The notes beneath the pieces were generated by a model. It worked only from the letters and a program-made list of their open reading frames with translations. It was not told where the DNA came from and ran no database searches. From positions 30,290 to 94,289 of the forward strand of contig NZ_WBKM01000135.1 of the NCBI RefSeq assembly GCF_015714725.1: a DNA stretch of 64,000 bases, given 5' to 3'. Below, one piece after another: positions 27,671-35,967 of this stretch. The stretch comes from Nostoc sp. WHI. GTDB taxonomy: Bacteria > Cyanobacteriota > Cyanobacteriia > Cyanobacteriales > Nostocaceae. Position 1 is the stretch's first letter. Each line of letters begins with the position of its first letter. The position numbers and the translations under genes were made by a program.

Positions 27671-27914
27671 TTCCCTCCCACATTTGGGATAGTGGCAAGC
27701 GCTGACCAGCTTTTGCTTGCTGCAAAGCTCTTCTCAAGCTGGCTTTAATCTCCTCAACGGGTGTATCATCATGGTCAATCTCTTCTGTTTCTGCCTGGTC
27801 TGGAACCAACACAATTACCCGAACCTGATAAGGATAAGTAGTTCCCTGAATCGGCTCATCTAAAACTAGGTTTCCCTGAGAGTCAATCCTGCCAGTAACT
27901 TCGATCGCTTTCAT
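27657..27914 (-). CDS. RelN-like antitoxin
   Basis: 85 residues. The start MKAIEVTGRIDSQGNLVLDEPI is a short AbrB/DUF2281-like beta segment. The acidic middle (EETEEIDHDDTPVEEIKASLRRAL in outline) and QAKAGQRLPLSQMWEGIDAE tail are the toxin-binding part. This organisation is typical of RelN-type antitoxins encoded directly upstream of RelE toxins in cyanobacteria. It overlaps the toxin start by 14 bp. The 300 bp upstream is non-coding and should carry the autoregulated promoter. Confidence 0.85.
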   Translation of the reverse strand: MKAIEVTGRIDSQGNLVLDEPIQGTTYPYQVRVIVLVPDQAETEEIDHDDTPVEEIKASLRRALQQAKAGQRLPLSQMWEGIDAE

Positions 27915-28216
27915 CTGTTGTTCACCTCATTTTGTAGGATATCTTAACATTTGAAGGATTTTAGGTGATTTCTGATTAAAAAAATACCTATGTTAACGAG
28001 TTTCGACTTCTCTGCGAGACGCTACGCGAACGCTCAACTCTCGACCACTGAGTTGGTTGAGCGAAGCCATTTACTGAGCTTACTAAAGTGTTGAAACCAA
28101 CTCAGTGTAAATTTATTACTAGAATTCACCTTAGGTGCGATAAGACGAATCTCCATAAAGCAACGGCAGTTGTAATCTGCGGCTTAAGCGGCTTAAGTTG
28201 CTCATAACTGCCTTTC
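27915..28216. other. Intergenic region with dispersed repeat
   Basis: No gene is seen. TCTCTGCGAGACGCTACGCGAACGC (28010-28034) is a dispersed repeat also found, in variant form, near 19025 and 57260. TCGACCACTGAGTTGGTTGAGCGAAG follows and partly pairs with CAACTCAGTG near 28097. The end next to 27914 is the likely antitoxin promoter. Confidence 0.5.
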
Positions 28217-28588
28217 TTACAAAACTGTACAAAAAGCTGCTAACAGTTCTACCATTTTTGCTTTCAGTACTGCAATTGCCTCTTCTAAAGACTCACAACC
28301 TTCAGTATCTAGCAAGTGGGCATCACCTACATCAGCACTTGACCAAAGATAGCTGTGTTGCCCTACCGTTAAACATCCTTGCCACTTATATTCATAAGTA
28401 TCGAGTGTGATAAAAAAACGCCGTGGCATTAGCTCTTCGGGGTTAAGAACAAACTCTCCCCACATAGAAAAGCCGAAATACTCCCCATTTTTTTCGTTAT
28501 TGTATTCCCAATCATTCAGGTTGGGAAAAGCAGCTTTAGCTTTGTCTAGAACTTGTTGAATTTCAGGTTCTGTTAGCAGCATTTTCAA
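28217..28588 (-). CDS. Hypothetical cyanobacterial protein
   Basis: 123 residues (ATG at 28588 or 28582). Features are an N-terminal helix (EPEIQQVLDKAKAAFPNLNDW), an aromatic strand-rich middle (YFGFSMWGEFVL, FFITLDTYEYKWQGCLTVG) and a C-terminal helix (ESLEEAIAVLKAKMVELLAAF). No catalytic motif, signal peptide or membrane span. I do not recognise a named family. It lies 54 bp downstream of the MoxR ATPase gene on the same strand and may share its transcript. Confidence 0.6.
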   Translation of the reverse strand: MKMLLTEPEIQQVLDKAKAAFPNLNDWEYNNEKNGEYFGFSMWGEFVLNPEELMPRRFFITLDTYEYKWQGCLTVGQHSYLWSSADVGDAHLLDTEGCESLEEAIAVLKAKMVELLAAFCTVL

Positions 28589-28641
28589 AAGAAAGCAATT
28601 AGGTCAAAACTTAGAATCAACTGTTGTCTACCTTTTTTATA

Positions 28642-29550
28642 TTAAGGAATAGAAACCGATCGCAATAATCGCTCAACAACAGTTCTAGCGTTGCGTCCTC
28701 CTCTGGGAATGAGGCGATGGCAAAGAACGTGAGGGACGAGAAATTTCACATCATCGGGAATGGCATAATCACGCCCTAATAGAAAAGCTAGCGCTTGGGC
28801 AGCCCGTTGTAATGCTAATGTACCACGGGGACTGACACCAAGGGCGATTTCCTCATCTTGGCGTGTTGCCCGCACCAATTCAAGGATGTACTGTTGCAAG
28901 GAGGTTGCCACTTTGACTTGAGAGCAGAGGTAACGCAATTCCTGTACTTCTGCCAAGGTAATACAAGGCTGCAAATCAGCAACTTTCACACCATTTTGGA
29001 GATTTTGCAGCATTTTGAGTTCTTCTGCCTCAGAAGGATAGCCCAAACTCAGCGACAACATAAACCGATCCATTTGCGCTTCCGGCAGAGGAAAAGTACC
29101 TTGATACTCAATAGGGTTTTGGGTGGCAATCACAAAGAAGGGCTGGGGAACTGCACGAGAGACACCATCGACTGTTACCTGATGCTCTTCCATTACTTCC
29201 AGCAAAGCTGACTGAGTGCGGGGTGTGGCGCGGTTGATTTCGTCAGCTAGTAACACATTGGCAAAGACTGGCCCAGGAAGAAAAGTAAATTCGCCGCTTT
29301 TTGGGTTCCAAATGTTGGTGCCAGTGATGTCAGTTGGCAGTAAATCGGGGGTACATTGTAGTCGTTGGAACTTGCCATCCACTGAACGAGCTAGGGATTT
29401 AGCGAGCAAGGTTTTACCAACACCAGGGACATCTTCTAGGAGGGCATGACCATTACCTAGCAGGGCGACTAGCACTAAGCGTATTGCCTCAGCTTTACCA
29501 ACGATGGTAAGAGACAAATTTTGTATTAGAGCGTCAATTTTTTCTCTCAT
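28642..29550 (-). CDS. MoxR family AAA+ ATPase
   Basis: 302 residues, normal for MoxR. Walker A is EDVPGVGKTLLAKSLA, and Walker B is VLLADEINRATPRTQSALLEVMEEHQV. Sensor 1 is FFVIATQNPIEYQGTFPLPEAQMDRF, and the C-terminal lid has GVSPRGTLALQRAAQA and YAIPDDVKFLVPHVLCHRL. MoxR ATPases act as chaperones, often with VWA or DUF58 proteins encoded nearby. No such partner is visible here. The protein ends SVSIP, slightly earlier than many homologues. Long non-coding DNA lies upstream. Confidence 0.93.
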   Translation of the reverse strand: MREKIDALIQNLSLTIVGKAEAIRLVLVALLGNGHALLEDVPGVGKTLLAKSLARSVDGKFQRLQCTPDLLPTDITGTNIWNPKSGEFTFLPGPVFANVLLADEINRATPRTQSALLEVMEEHQVTVDGVSRAVPQPFFVIATQNPIEYQGTFPLPEAQMDRFMLSLSLGYPSEAEELKMLQNLQNGVKVADLQPCITLAEVQELRYLCSQVKVATSLQQYILELVRATRQDEEIALGVSPRGTLALQRAAQALAFLLGRDYAIPDDVKFLVPHVLCHRLIPRGGRNARTVVERLLRSVSIP

Positions 29551-30194
29551 GCGGTGTGGCGATTGGGAATTGGGGAGTGGAAATGGAGAATGGAAAATAA
29601 ATTTTTCCTAATGCCCAATTTCCCTAAATACATTGTTCCCACTCATAACTCCTAAACTCTTAACTCAGAGAAAACCAATGAACACTAAAGGCTATATAGT
29701 TCTCATTTTAAGACTTTTAGGCAATTCAACCCTCTCATTTCATCTCAACCAACCCTACAATTTAGGCTAAACTCCAGTAAGCTAGGCGATCGCATTCTAT
29801 CTTTATCCACAAATATACTGACTCACTAGGACGTAATTCATCTGCGATGCCTACGGTGGGCTACGCCTACGCATTGTGCCAAGTTAATTTGAGAGAATCT
29901 GATTATCACCGTAACAGCAGAAAAATTGACATTATTTCTTTAGTTAAGACCAAGCTAAATATAATTTAATTCTTTATACGCCTTCCTCTGTGCATAGCTT
30001 TTCCACGTTGCTCACATCTTCGCAACTCTCTAGTATTATTTGTCGGAGTTGTAACCGAAAAGATAAGTATGTCTTCTGTGAAGATTTGTACAATTGTTCG
30101 TTATGTTAAATAGAGCATGAGGTTTTTACTGATATAACTCAATATAATTGTGAGTTGTTATAAAAAAAACTAGCCAAACTTTTATTAGTGCAGT
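29551..30194. other. 644-bp intergenic region with repeats
   Basis: No convincing gene. Near the MoxR start is a low-complexity GGGAATTGGGGAGTGGAAATGGAGAATGG tract. At 29844-29874 there is a copy of the palindromic repeat (GCGATGCCTACGGTGGGCTA and on) that also occurs inside the two genes at 27 kb. The last 150 bp before 30195 are AT-rich and should hold the promoter of the EACC1/caspase pair. The region separates divergent genes, so it must contain two promoters. Confidence 0.5.
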
Positions 30195-30572
30195 ATGACC
30201 GCAAATAGCATTAAGTTTACGATCGCCTTCAACGACCCTGACTTGGAAGCACAAGAACAGGACGAACAGGTTCAACGGCTAATGACTGAACTCAAGCAAA
30301 TTGACGAGATAGATGCAGTTGTTGGTCGTGTTCTTGACCCCAGCCCACCGGAAGGCAACAAAGCATTAGGGGGGTTTTTGGTGGGTCTGTTAATGGCTGA
30401 GGTGAATGTAGGCAATGCGAAAAAGTTGATGGGATTTTTGGGCGATCGCCTCGGTGGTAAACTTATTGAACTATCAGTGGAAGCCAACGGCAAGAAGCTG
30501 ACGGTGAAAGCCCACAGTCGAGAAGAACTAGAAGCCGCCATCAAAGCAGCCCAAGATTTTATTGCAGCATAG
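30195..30572 (+). CDS. EACC1-like effector-associated constant component
   Basis: 125 residues. SIKFTIAFNDPDLEAQEQDEQVQRLMTEL, a variable VVGRVLDPSPPEGNKALGGFLVGLLMAEV segment, and GGKLIELSVEANGKKLTVKAHSREELEAAIKAAQDFI fit the EACC1 family. These small alpha/beta proteins are found next to caspase or trypsin effectors in predicted NTP-dependent conflict systems. The Ala-Leu-Gly-Gly segment is amphipathic rather than a clear membrane span. The stop is 10 bp before the caspase start, so the two genes form an operon. The assignment is by pattern; activity is not known. Confidence 0.75.
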   Translation: MTANSIKFTIAFNDPDLEAQEQDEQVQRLMTELKQIDEIDAVVGRVLDPSPPEGNKALGGFLVGLLMAEVNVGNAKKLMGFLGDRLGGKLIELSVEANGKKLTVKAHSREELEAAIKAAQDFIAA

Positions 30573-30582
30573 ATAAAAAAAT

Positions 30583-33500
30583 ATGCAAAAAGTAGCGTTG
30601 CTAATTGGGGTTAGTGAGTATGAGCCAGGGCTAAATCCATTACCTGCGGCTGTGAAAGATATTGAGGCGCTGCAACGGGTCTTGAAAGATCCGGAGATGG
30701 GGGGATTTGATGATGTGAAAGCACTTCCTAATCCTGACCGACAGACAATGGAATCTGAGATTGAAACCTTGTTTTCCGGTCGTGATAAAGAAGATTTGGT
30801 GTTACTATTTCTCTCTGGACACGGCATCAAGGATGATGGTAACAAGCTGTATTTTGCCACTCGGATCACTCGCAAGAATCTCAAAGGCGAGTTGATTCGG
30901 TCAACTGCTGTACCTGCCAACTTTGTCCACGAAATTATGAACGGTAGCCGTGCCAAACGGCAAGCAATTATATTGGACTGTTGCTTTAGTGGAGCCTTCG
31001 ATCCTGCATTACACGCCAAAGATGATGGCTCGGTTGACTTGCAGACCCAACTTGGGGCTGAAGGGCGGGTGGTACTCACTTCCTCCAGTTCAACTCAGTA
31101 TTCTTTTGAGCAGCAGGGATCAGACTTATCGATTTACACCCGATATCTAGTCGAGGGAATTGAAACAGGAGCAGGCGATCGCAATGAAGATGGGTTTGTT
31201 TCGGTGCTGGAATTGCATGAGTATGCTGTCAGCAAGGTGCAGGAAACTGCCCCAAACATGACCCCGAAGATCATCGTTCTTAAAGACAAAGGATTTGAAA
31301 TTGTTCTCTCCAAGGCACGAGTTACTGACCCTAAGCTGAGATATCGGAAAGCCGCTTCACGTTATGCAAATGCCGGAACGATTCGTCCAGCAGGTCGGGC
31401 TGTTCTAAATACACTGAGGCAGCAGTTAGGCTTGACCTCTGGAGAAGCTACTGAAATTGAAGCTGAGATATTACGCCCTTATCAGGAGCGATTAGCGAAT
31501 TTACAAAGCTATCGAGAAGCTTTAATTGCAGAAGCAGAGCATGAATACCCTCTAAGTGAGGATGCTCGTGAAGAAATGAATAGGCTTCAAGAGCTTTTGG
31601 GGTTAAAAGACGCTAATATTTTGCCAATTAAGCAAGAAGTTGAGGCGCAGTTTGCCCAAAAGTCAGAGTTATACCAACAGAATTTAGCTCAATACAAGCA
31701 GGTATTTACAGAAGCAATTCAACGAGAATTTCCTTTAAACCAGCAAGATAGTCAAAACTTAGAGAATTTACAGAAGTCTCTAAGACTAAGAGATGAAGAT
31801 ATTACAGGTATTGAACAACCTCTTCTTCAGCAAGCAGAAATCAGATATCAGGCAAAGCTAAAACAAGAGGCAGAGCAACAACGGCAGAAACAGGAAAAAG
31901 TAGAATATGATGATAAACTTCGACGCTATGAGCAGGAATTTTCTAGGGCAATCCAGGCAGGATATCCTCTGAATCAGCACGTTTTGGAGGGACTAAAAGC
32001 TTTTCAACAGCAGTTGGGATTTAAAGATGAAGATGTTGCACGCATTGAGCGACTGATTGGTGAACCAGCAGAGTCAAAATATCGAGAAAAGCTCAGACAA
32101 CAAGAAGAAGCCGAACAGCAGCGACAGGCAGAACTGGAGCAGAAGCGCCAAAAGGCAGATTATGAAAATAAACAGAAACAGGAAAAAGTAGAATACGGTG
32201 ATAAACTTCGACGCTATGAGCAGGAATTTTCTAGGGCAATCCAGGCAGGATATCCTCTAAATCAACACATTCTAGAGGGACTGACAACTTTTCAACAGCA
32301 ATTGAAACTTAAAAATGAAGATGTTGCACGCATTGAGCGACTGATTGGTGAACCAGCAGAGTCAAAATATCGAGAAAAGCTCAGACAACAAAAAGAAGCC
32401 GAACAGCAGCAACAGGCAGAACTGGAACAGAAGCGCCAAAAGGCAGATTATGAAAACAAACTGCATCGTTATGAACAAGAGTTTGCAAAGGCAGTTGAGG
32501 CAGAATATCCACTAAGTCAAGCAATTTTGAATGAACTGAAGAACTTTCAGCAGCAACTCGGACTTAAAAATGAGGATGTTGCACGCATTGAGCGAATAAT
32601 TTGTGAGCCACTGGAAGTAAAGTATCGAGAAAACTTGAGGCAACAAGAAGAAGCCGAACGTAGACAGCAGAAAGACCTTGAACAAGAACGCCAGAGATCA
32701 GAATATGAGAATAACCTACAACAGCAATCGCACTCTGAAGCTCAGGTGAACTTTGACCTCACTAAGTCTGTGTTTTTAACAACTGATGAGATGAGAATAG
32801 GAGTAGAAAAGCAAATTACTATTGAGAATGAAACCATCACTGTTAAAATTCCTGCTGGTATCACAATTGGAAAAATTCTCGGTATAAGAGGTAAGGGTAA
32901 GTTAAACTCTTTAACGCAAGAACGTGGCAATCTTTACTTAAAATGTGAAAATGTTGATTCTGATTTTTCAGATTTTCCACATATACAGATGGAATTTCGC
33001 AAAGCTATTCAAATTGACACTAACAATGCAAATGCTCACCTCAATCTGGGAATTACTCTCCATGATCAAGGAAAGTTGGATGAGGCGATCGCAGCTTTCC
33101 GTAAAGCTATTCAAGCTGACCCCAAGTATCTAGATGCTTACTTCAACCTGGGAAATGCTCTAGAGGCTCAAGGGAAGTGGAATAAGGCAATCATAGAATA
33201 TCGCAAAGTTATTCAACTCCAACCTAATTTTGTAAAGGCTTACAATTTATTGGGAGATGCTCTAGACACTCAAGGCAAATTAGATGAGGCGATCACAGAA
33301 TATCGCAAAGCAATCCAAATTGACCCTAACCATGCACTTACTTATGCTAATTTGGGATGCTCTTTATCAAGACTAGGCAAACTAGATGAGGCGCTCGCTG
33401 CCTGTCGTAAAGCAATCCAAATTGACCCTAACCACGTACTGGCTCACCACAACTTAGGGGCTGCTCTCTATGCTCAAGGAAAGTTGGATGAGGCGATCGC

Positions 33501-33993
33501 AGCTTACCGTAAAGCTATTCAACTTGACCCTAACCACGTACTTGCTCACAACAACTTAGGGGCTGCTCTACAGGCTCAAGGAAAGTTAGATGAGGCGATC
33601 GCAGCTTACCGTAAAGCTATTCAACTTGACCCTAACTATGTACTTGCTCACGTCATCTTGGGGAACACTCTAAGGGTTCAAGGAAAGTTAGATGAGGCGA
33701 TCGCAGCATTCCGTAAAGCTATTCAAATTGACCCTAACTATGTACTTGCTCACGTAAACTTAGGATTTACACTACAGGCTCAAGGAAAGTTGGATGAGGC
33801 GATCGCAGCTTACCGTAAAACTATTCAAATTGACCCTAACTATGTACTTGCTCACAACAACTTGGGAGATGCTCTACAGGCTCAAGGAAAGTTGAATGAG
33901 GCGATCGCAGCGTTCCGTAAAGCTATTCAAATTGACCCTAACAATGTAGATGCTCATAACAATTTGGAGGCTGCTTTGAAGGCTCAAGGATAG
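30583..33993 (+). CDS. Caspase-family (C14) protease with helical repeats, DnaJ-C-like domain and TPR array
   Basis: 1136 residues. A p20-like caspase domain lies at about 1-240: ALLIGVSEYEPGLNPLP, the catalytic His in LFLSGHG and the catalytic Cys in LDCCFSGAF. Residues 245-710 contain about five helical units of the type YEQEFSRAIQAGYPLNQH...LKNEDVARIE, joined by Gln/Glu-rich coiled coil; two are near-identical at DNA level. Residues about 720-790 (TTDEMRIGVEKQITI, VTVKIPAGITIGKILGIRGKGK, GNLYLKCEN in outline) resemble the C-terminal domain of DnaJ/CbpA. TPR units of 34 residues fill 800-1136. I infer a sensor/effector protease for regulated cell death, working with the EACC1-like protein. 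Confidence 0.88.
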   Translation: MQKVALLIGVSEYEPGLNPLPAAVKDIEALQRVLKDPEMGGFDDVKALPNPDRQTMESEIETLFSGRDKEDLVLLFLSGHGIKDDGNKLYFATRITRKNLKGELIRSTAVPANFVHEIMNGSRAKRQAIILDCCFSGAFDPALHAKDDGSVDLQTQLGAEGRVVLTSSSSTQYSFEQQGSDLSIYTRYLVEGIETGAGDRNEDGFVSVLELHEYAVSKVQETAPNMTPKIIVLKDKGFEIVLSKARVTDPKLRYRKAASRYANAGTIRPAGRAVLNTLRQQLGLTSGEATEIEAEILRPYQERLANLQSYREALIAEAEHEYPLSEDAREEMNRLQELLGLKDANILPIKQEVEAQFAQKSELYQQNLAQYKQVFTEAIQREFPLNQQDSQNLENLQKSLRLRDEDITGIEQPLLQQAEIRYQAKLKQEAEQQRQKQEKVEYDDKLRRYEQEFSRAIQAGYPLNQHVLEGLKAFQQQLGFKDEDVARIERLIGEPAESKYREKLRQQEEAEQQRQAELEQKRQKADYENKQKQEKVEYGDKLRRYEQEFSRAIQAGYPLNQHILEGLTTFQQQLKLKNEDVARIERLIGEPAESKYREKLRQQKEAEQQQQAELEQKRQKADYENKLHRYEQEFAKAVEAEYPLSQAILNELKNFQQQLGLKNEDVARIERIICEPLEVKYRENLRQQEEAERRQQKDLEQERQRSEYENNLQQQSHSEAQVNFDLTKSVFLTTDEMRIGVEKQITIENETITVKIPAGITIGKILGIRGKGKLNSLTQERGNLYLKCENVDSDFSDFPHIQMEFRKAIQIDTNNANAHLNLGITLHDQGKLDEAIAAFRKAIQADPKYLDAYFNLGNALEAQGKWNKAIIEYRKVIQLQPNFVKAYNLLGDALDTQGKLDEAITEYRKAIQIDPNHALTYANLGCSLSRLGKLDEALAACRKAIQIDPNHVLAHHNLGAALYAQGKLDEAIAAYRKAIQLDPNHVLAHNNLGAALQAQGKLDEAIAAYRKAIQLDPNYVLAHVILGNTLRVQGKLDEAIAAFRKAIQIDPNYVLAHVNLGFTLQAQGKLDEAIAAYRKTIQIDPNYVLAHNNLGDALQAQGKLNEAIAAFRKAIQIDPNNVDAHNNLEAALKAQG
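33050..33985 (+). repeat. 102-bp tandem repeats encoding the TPR units
   Basis: Successive 102-bp units share long near-identical stretches (AAGGAAAGTTGGATGAGGCG, then ATCGCAGC and CGTAAAGCTATTCAA). Each later copy contains a HIP1 site. Identity is highest in the units between about 33400 and 33950, which suggests recent expansion or gene-conversion between units. The first units (33000-33330) are more diverged. Confidence 0.8.
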
Positions 33994-34366
33994 AAGAAAA
34001 AGTTCTTAGGGCTTTTCTGATATATAAGTTTGAAAAGAGTATTCACAAGAGTCCTGAATAATTAAATCACAATTACCTATTAGACAAAGTTTACCAACGC
34101 GCCAAACACTTTGTTCGGTTAGCCAACCGCGATGTTGTCAGCATTATGTTAAAAATGAAGATGACTGAAAAAGGCAATTATCATGACTATTCGTGAAGCT
34201 TCATAGGCGTAGCCCGCACTTCGACAAAGCTCAGTGACCATCGTAGATATCGCTCCCTGCAATATTTTCATACAAAGCGATGCCTACGGCGGCAAGCTAC
34301 CCTCTAGACTAGTTAGGGCTTCAGCTTATACTAGAAAAGAAAGACTAGAAGAATATTGCTTTCAAA
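33994..34366. other. Intergenic region with dispersed repeats
   Basis: No gene is seen. It holds a palindromic repeat GGCGTAGCCCGCACTTCGAC (34205 on), whose inverted partner is at 35871-35929. A truncated copy of the GCGATGCCTACGG repeat is near 34277. The end next to 34366 contains the promoter of the DUF433 gene. Confidence 0.5.
34200..34254 (+). repeat. Left copy of a ~55-bp inverted repeat flanking the DUF433/DUF5615/Uma2 genes
   Basis: The segment reads TTCATAGGCGTAGCCCGCAC, then TTCGACAAAGCTCAGTGACC and ATCGTAGATATCGCTCCC. The reverse complement of 35871-35929 is the same apart from a few substitutions and one base of length. Confidence 0.75.
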
Positions 34367-34693
34367 ATGCTACTTGTCCCAATTGCTGATCCAATTCCGC
34401 TTGGAACTGATGCTAATGGCGTTATCCGCATTAGTAAAACTCGCGTAACTTTAGATACAGTTGTTACAGCTTTTCTGGAAGGGGCTACAGCAGAAGAAAT
34501 TAAGGAGCAGTACCCATCACTTCAGCTTTGGGATATTTATTCTGTGATTGGCTATTATTTGCGACATCAAACCGAAGTTGATGAATATCTTCTAGAACGT
34601 CAGCGCCTTGCCAGCGATGTTCGTCAAGAAGCCGAGAGACGTTTTAACCCTGTTGGGATACGCGATCGTTTATTGGCAAGACGCAACCCATAA
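34367..34693 (+). CDS. DUF433 family protein, probable antitoxin
   Basis: 108 residues. PLGTDANGVIRISKTRVTLDTVVTAFLEGATAEEIKEQYPSLQLWDIYSVIGYYLRHQTEVDEYL is the DUF433 pattern, a winged/helix-turn-helix-like DNA-binding fold. Proteins of this family are commonly encoded directly upstream of DUF5615 PIN-like proteins, and the next gene (13 bp downstream) is one. The C-terminus is Arg-rich (ERRFNPVGIRDRLLARRN). I infer the antitoxin and autoregulator of that pair. Confidence 0.88.
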   Translation: MLLVPIADPIPLGTDANGVIRISKTRVTLDTVVTAFLEGATAEEIKEQYPSLQLWDIYSVIGYYLRHQTEVDEYLLERQRLASDVRQEAERRFNPVGIRDRLLARRNP

Positions 34694-34705
34694 GGATAAA
34701 CTAAA

Positions 34706-35059
34706 ATGTTGCGATTCTTGGCAGACGAGAACTTTAATAATCAGATTGTTCGTGGTGTTCTGCGTCGTAATTCCAATATTGATATTGTCCGTGTTCAGGA
34801 TGTTGAATTGGCGGAAGCAGACGACCCAACTGTCTTGGAATGGGCAGCACAGAACGGGCGTATAGTGCTAACTCACGATGTAACAACAATGACAAACTTT
34901 GCCTATGAACGAGTGCAAACAGGCTTGTCAATGCCTGGGTTATTTGAGGTTAGTCGTCGTGTTCCAGTTGGTTTGGCGATCGAGGAAATCCTGTTATTAG
35001 ATGAGTGTAGCTTGGAAGGAGAATGGGAAGGGCAAGTACGATTTTTGCCGTTGCGTTGA
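34706..35059 (+). CDS. DUF5615 PIN-like protein, probable toxin
   Basis: 117 residues. LRFLADENFNNQIVRGVLRR carries the first acidic site (ADE), DVELAEADDPTVLEWAAQNGRIVLTHDVTTM the second and third (ADD, THD). This is the Mut7-C/PIN-like DUF5615 pattern. The family is thought to be the ribonuclease toxin partner of DUF433 antitoxins. Length is typical. It is followed by a short palindromic repeat (about 35100-35125) and then the Uma2 gene. Confidence 0.88.
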   Translation: MLRFLADENFNNQIVRGVLRRNSNIDIVRVQDVELAEADDPTVLEWAAQNGRIVLTHDVTTMTNFAYERVQTGLSMPGLFEVSRRVPVGLAIEEILLLDECSLEGEWEGQVRFLPLR

Positions 35060-35241
35060 AGAGGACTGAAGAAGGGATTATTCTCATGACCTTCGTAAAA
35101 CTGCGTAGGCGTAGTCTACGCAATTGAGGAGATTCATGAAGGAGCGATCAAAAACAAATCAATTATTTTCAAAGCTTATATATAGTCATGCTGGTAAAGA
35201 GTATGTCACAATTCAGGCAGGGATTGCTAGAGGTGAACGGG

Positions 35242-35820
35242 ATGCCCCCACTACTCGACCGAACTACCGACCAACGCATTGTCCATTATGGGACGTGGGA
35301 ACAGTTCAAGTTCATCCAAAAGGGTTTTGATGGTTCTCCTGGTGTGCGGCTGTTTTACTATGACGATGCGATCGAGATTCTCATGCCAGGACGCGAACAT
35401 GAAATTTTTGCCAGTATCATCGGTTATTTAGTGACAACCTTTCTCGTCGAAAAAGGCATTTTCTTTCAGCCAACCCGATCAATGACCCAGGAAAAAGAAG
35501 GGGTTGTCTCGGTTCAAGCGGACGAGTCCTACTGTATTGGCAGCGTTAAATTGATTCCAGATTTGTCCATCGAAGTCGTTTTTACCAGTGGTCGTATCAA
35601 CAAGTTAGAACGCTATAAAGCTCTGGGAGTACTGGAAGTCTGGTTTTGGGAAGATGGGCTGTTAACACTCTATCATCTGCATGACGGCAGCTATGAACGC
35701 ATCGAGCGCAGCCAACTGCCCGGACTCAATGACCTCAATTTGGATTTACTGAGACGCTACATTTTGATGGCTGAGACCGATGCTGGAGAAGCTATTAGAG
35801 CATTTCGTCGAGAGATTTAA
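35242..35820 (+). CDS. Uma2 family putative endonuclease
   Basis: 192 residues from the ATG at 35242, chosen because AGAGG lies 8 bases upstream; ATGs at 35188 and 35203 are possible but add a non-conserved stretch. The Uma2 (DUF820) restriction-endonuclease-like core is visible: GVRLFYYDDAIEILMPGREHE, a DLSIEVVFTSGRINKLERYKALGVLEVWFWEDG segment with the E-V...K pattern, and a C-terminal helix. Catalytic layout is PD-(D/E)xK-like (PDLSIEV...K). Uma2 proteins are very numerous in cyanobacteria; function is undetermined. Confidence 0.87.
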   Translation: MPPLLDRTTDQRIVHYGTWEQFKFIQKGFDGSPGVRLFYYDDAIEILMPGREHEIFASIIGYLVTTFLVEKGIFFQPTRSMTQEKEGVVSVQADESYCIGSVKLIPDLSIEVVFTSGRINKLERYKALGVLEVWFWEDGLLTLYHLHDGSYERIERSQLPGLNDLNLDLLRRYILMAETDAGEAIRAFRREI

Positions 35821-35870
35821 CGCATGGGCGAGATTTTCGTAGACATCGCTAGTCAGCAGGGGTTCTTACA

Positions 35871-35929
35871 GAAAGCGATGTCTACGATGGTCACTGAGCT
35901 TGCCGAAGTGCGGGCTACGCCTATGACAA
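35871..35929 (-). repeat. Right copy of the inverted repeat flanking the DUF433/DUF5615/Uma2 genes
   Basis: Plus-strand GAAAGCGATGTCTACGATGG, then TCACTGAGCTTGCCGAAGTG and CGGGCTACGCCTATGACAA, is the reverse complement of 34200-34254 with few differences. Just after it (35939-35951) is ACGGACATGATAT, identical to one terminus of the MITE-like element at 57175-57324. Confidence 0.75.
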
Positions 35930-35967
35930 GCATTTAAACGGACATGATATAACTCCTAGCTTTGCGC

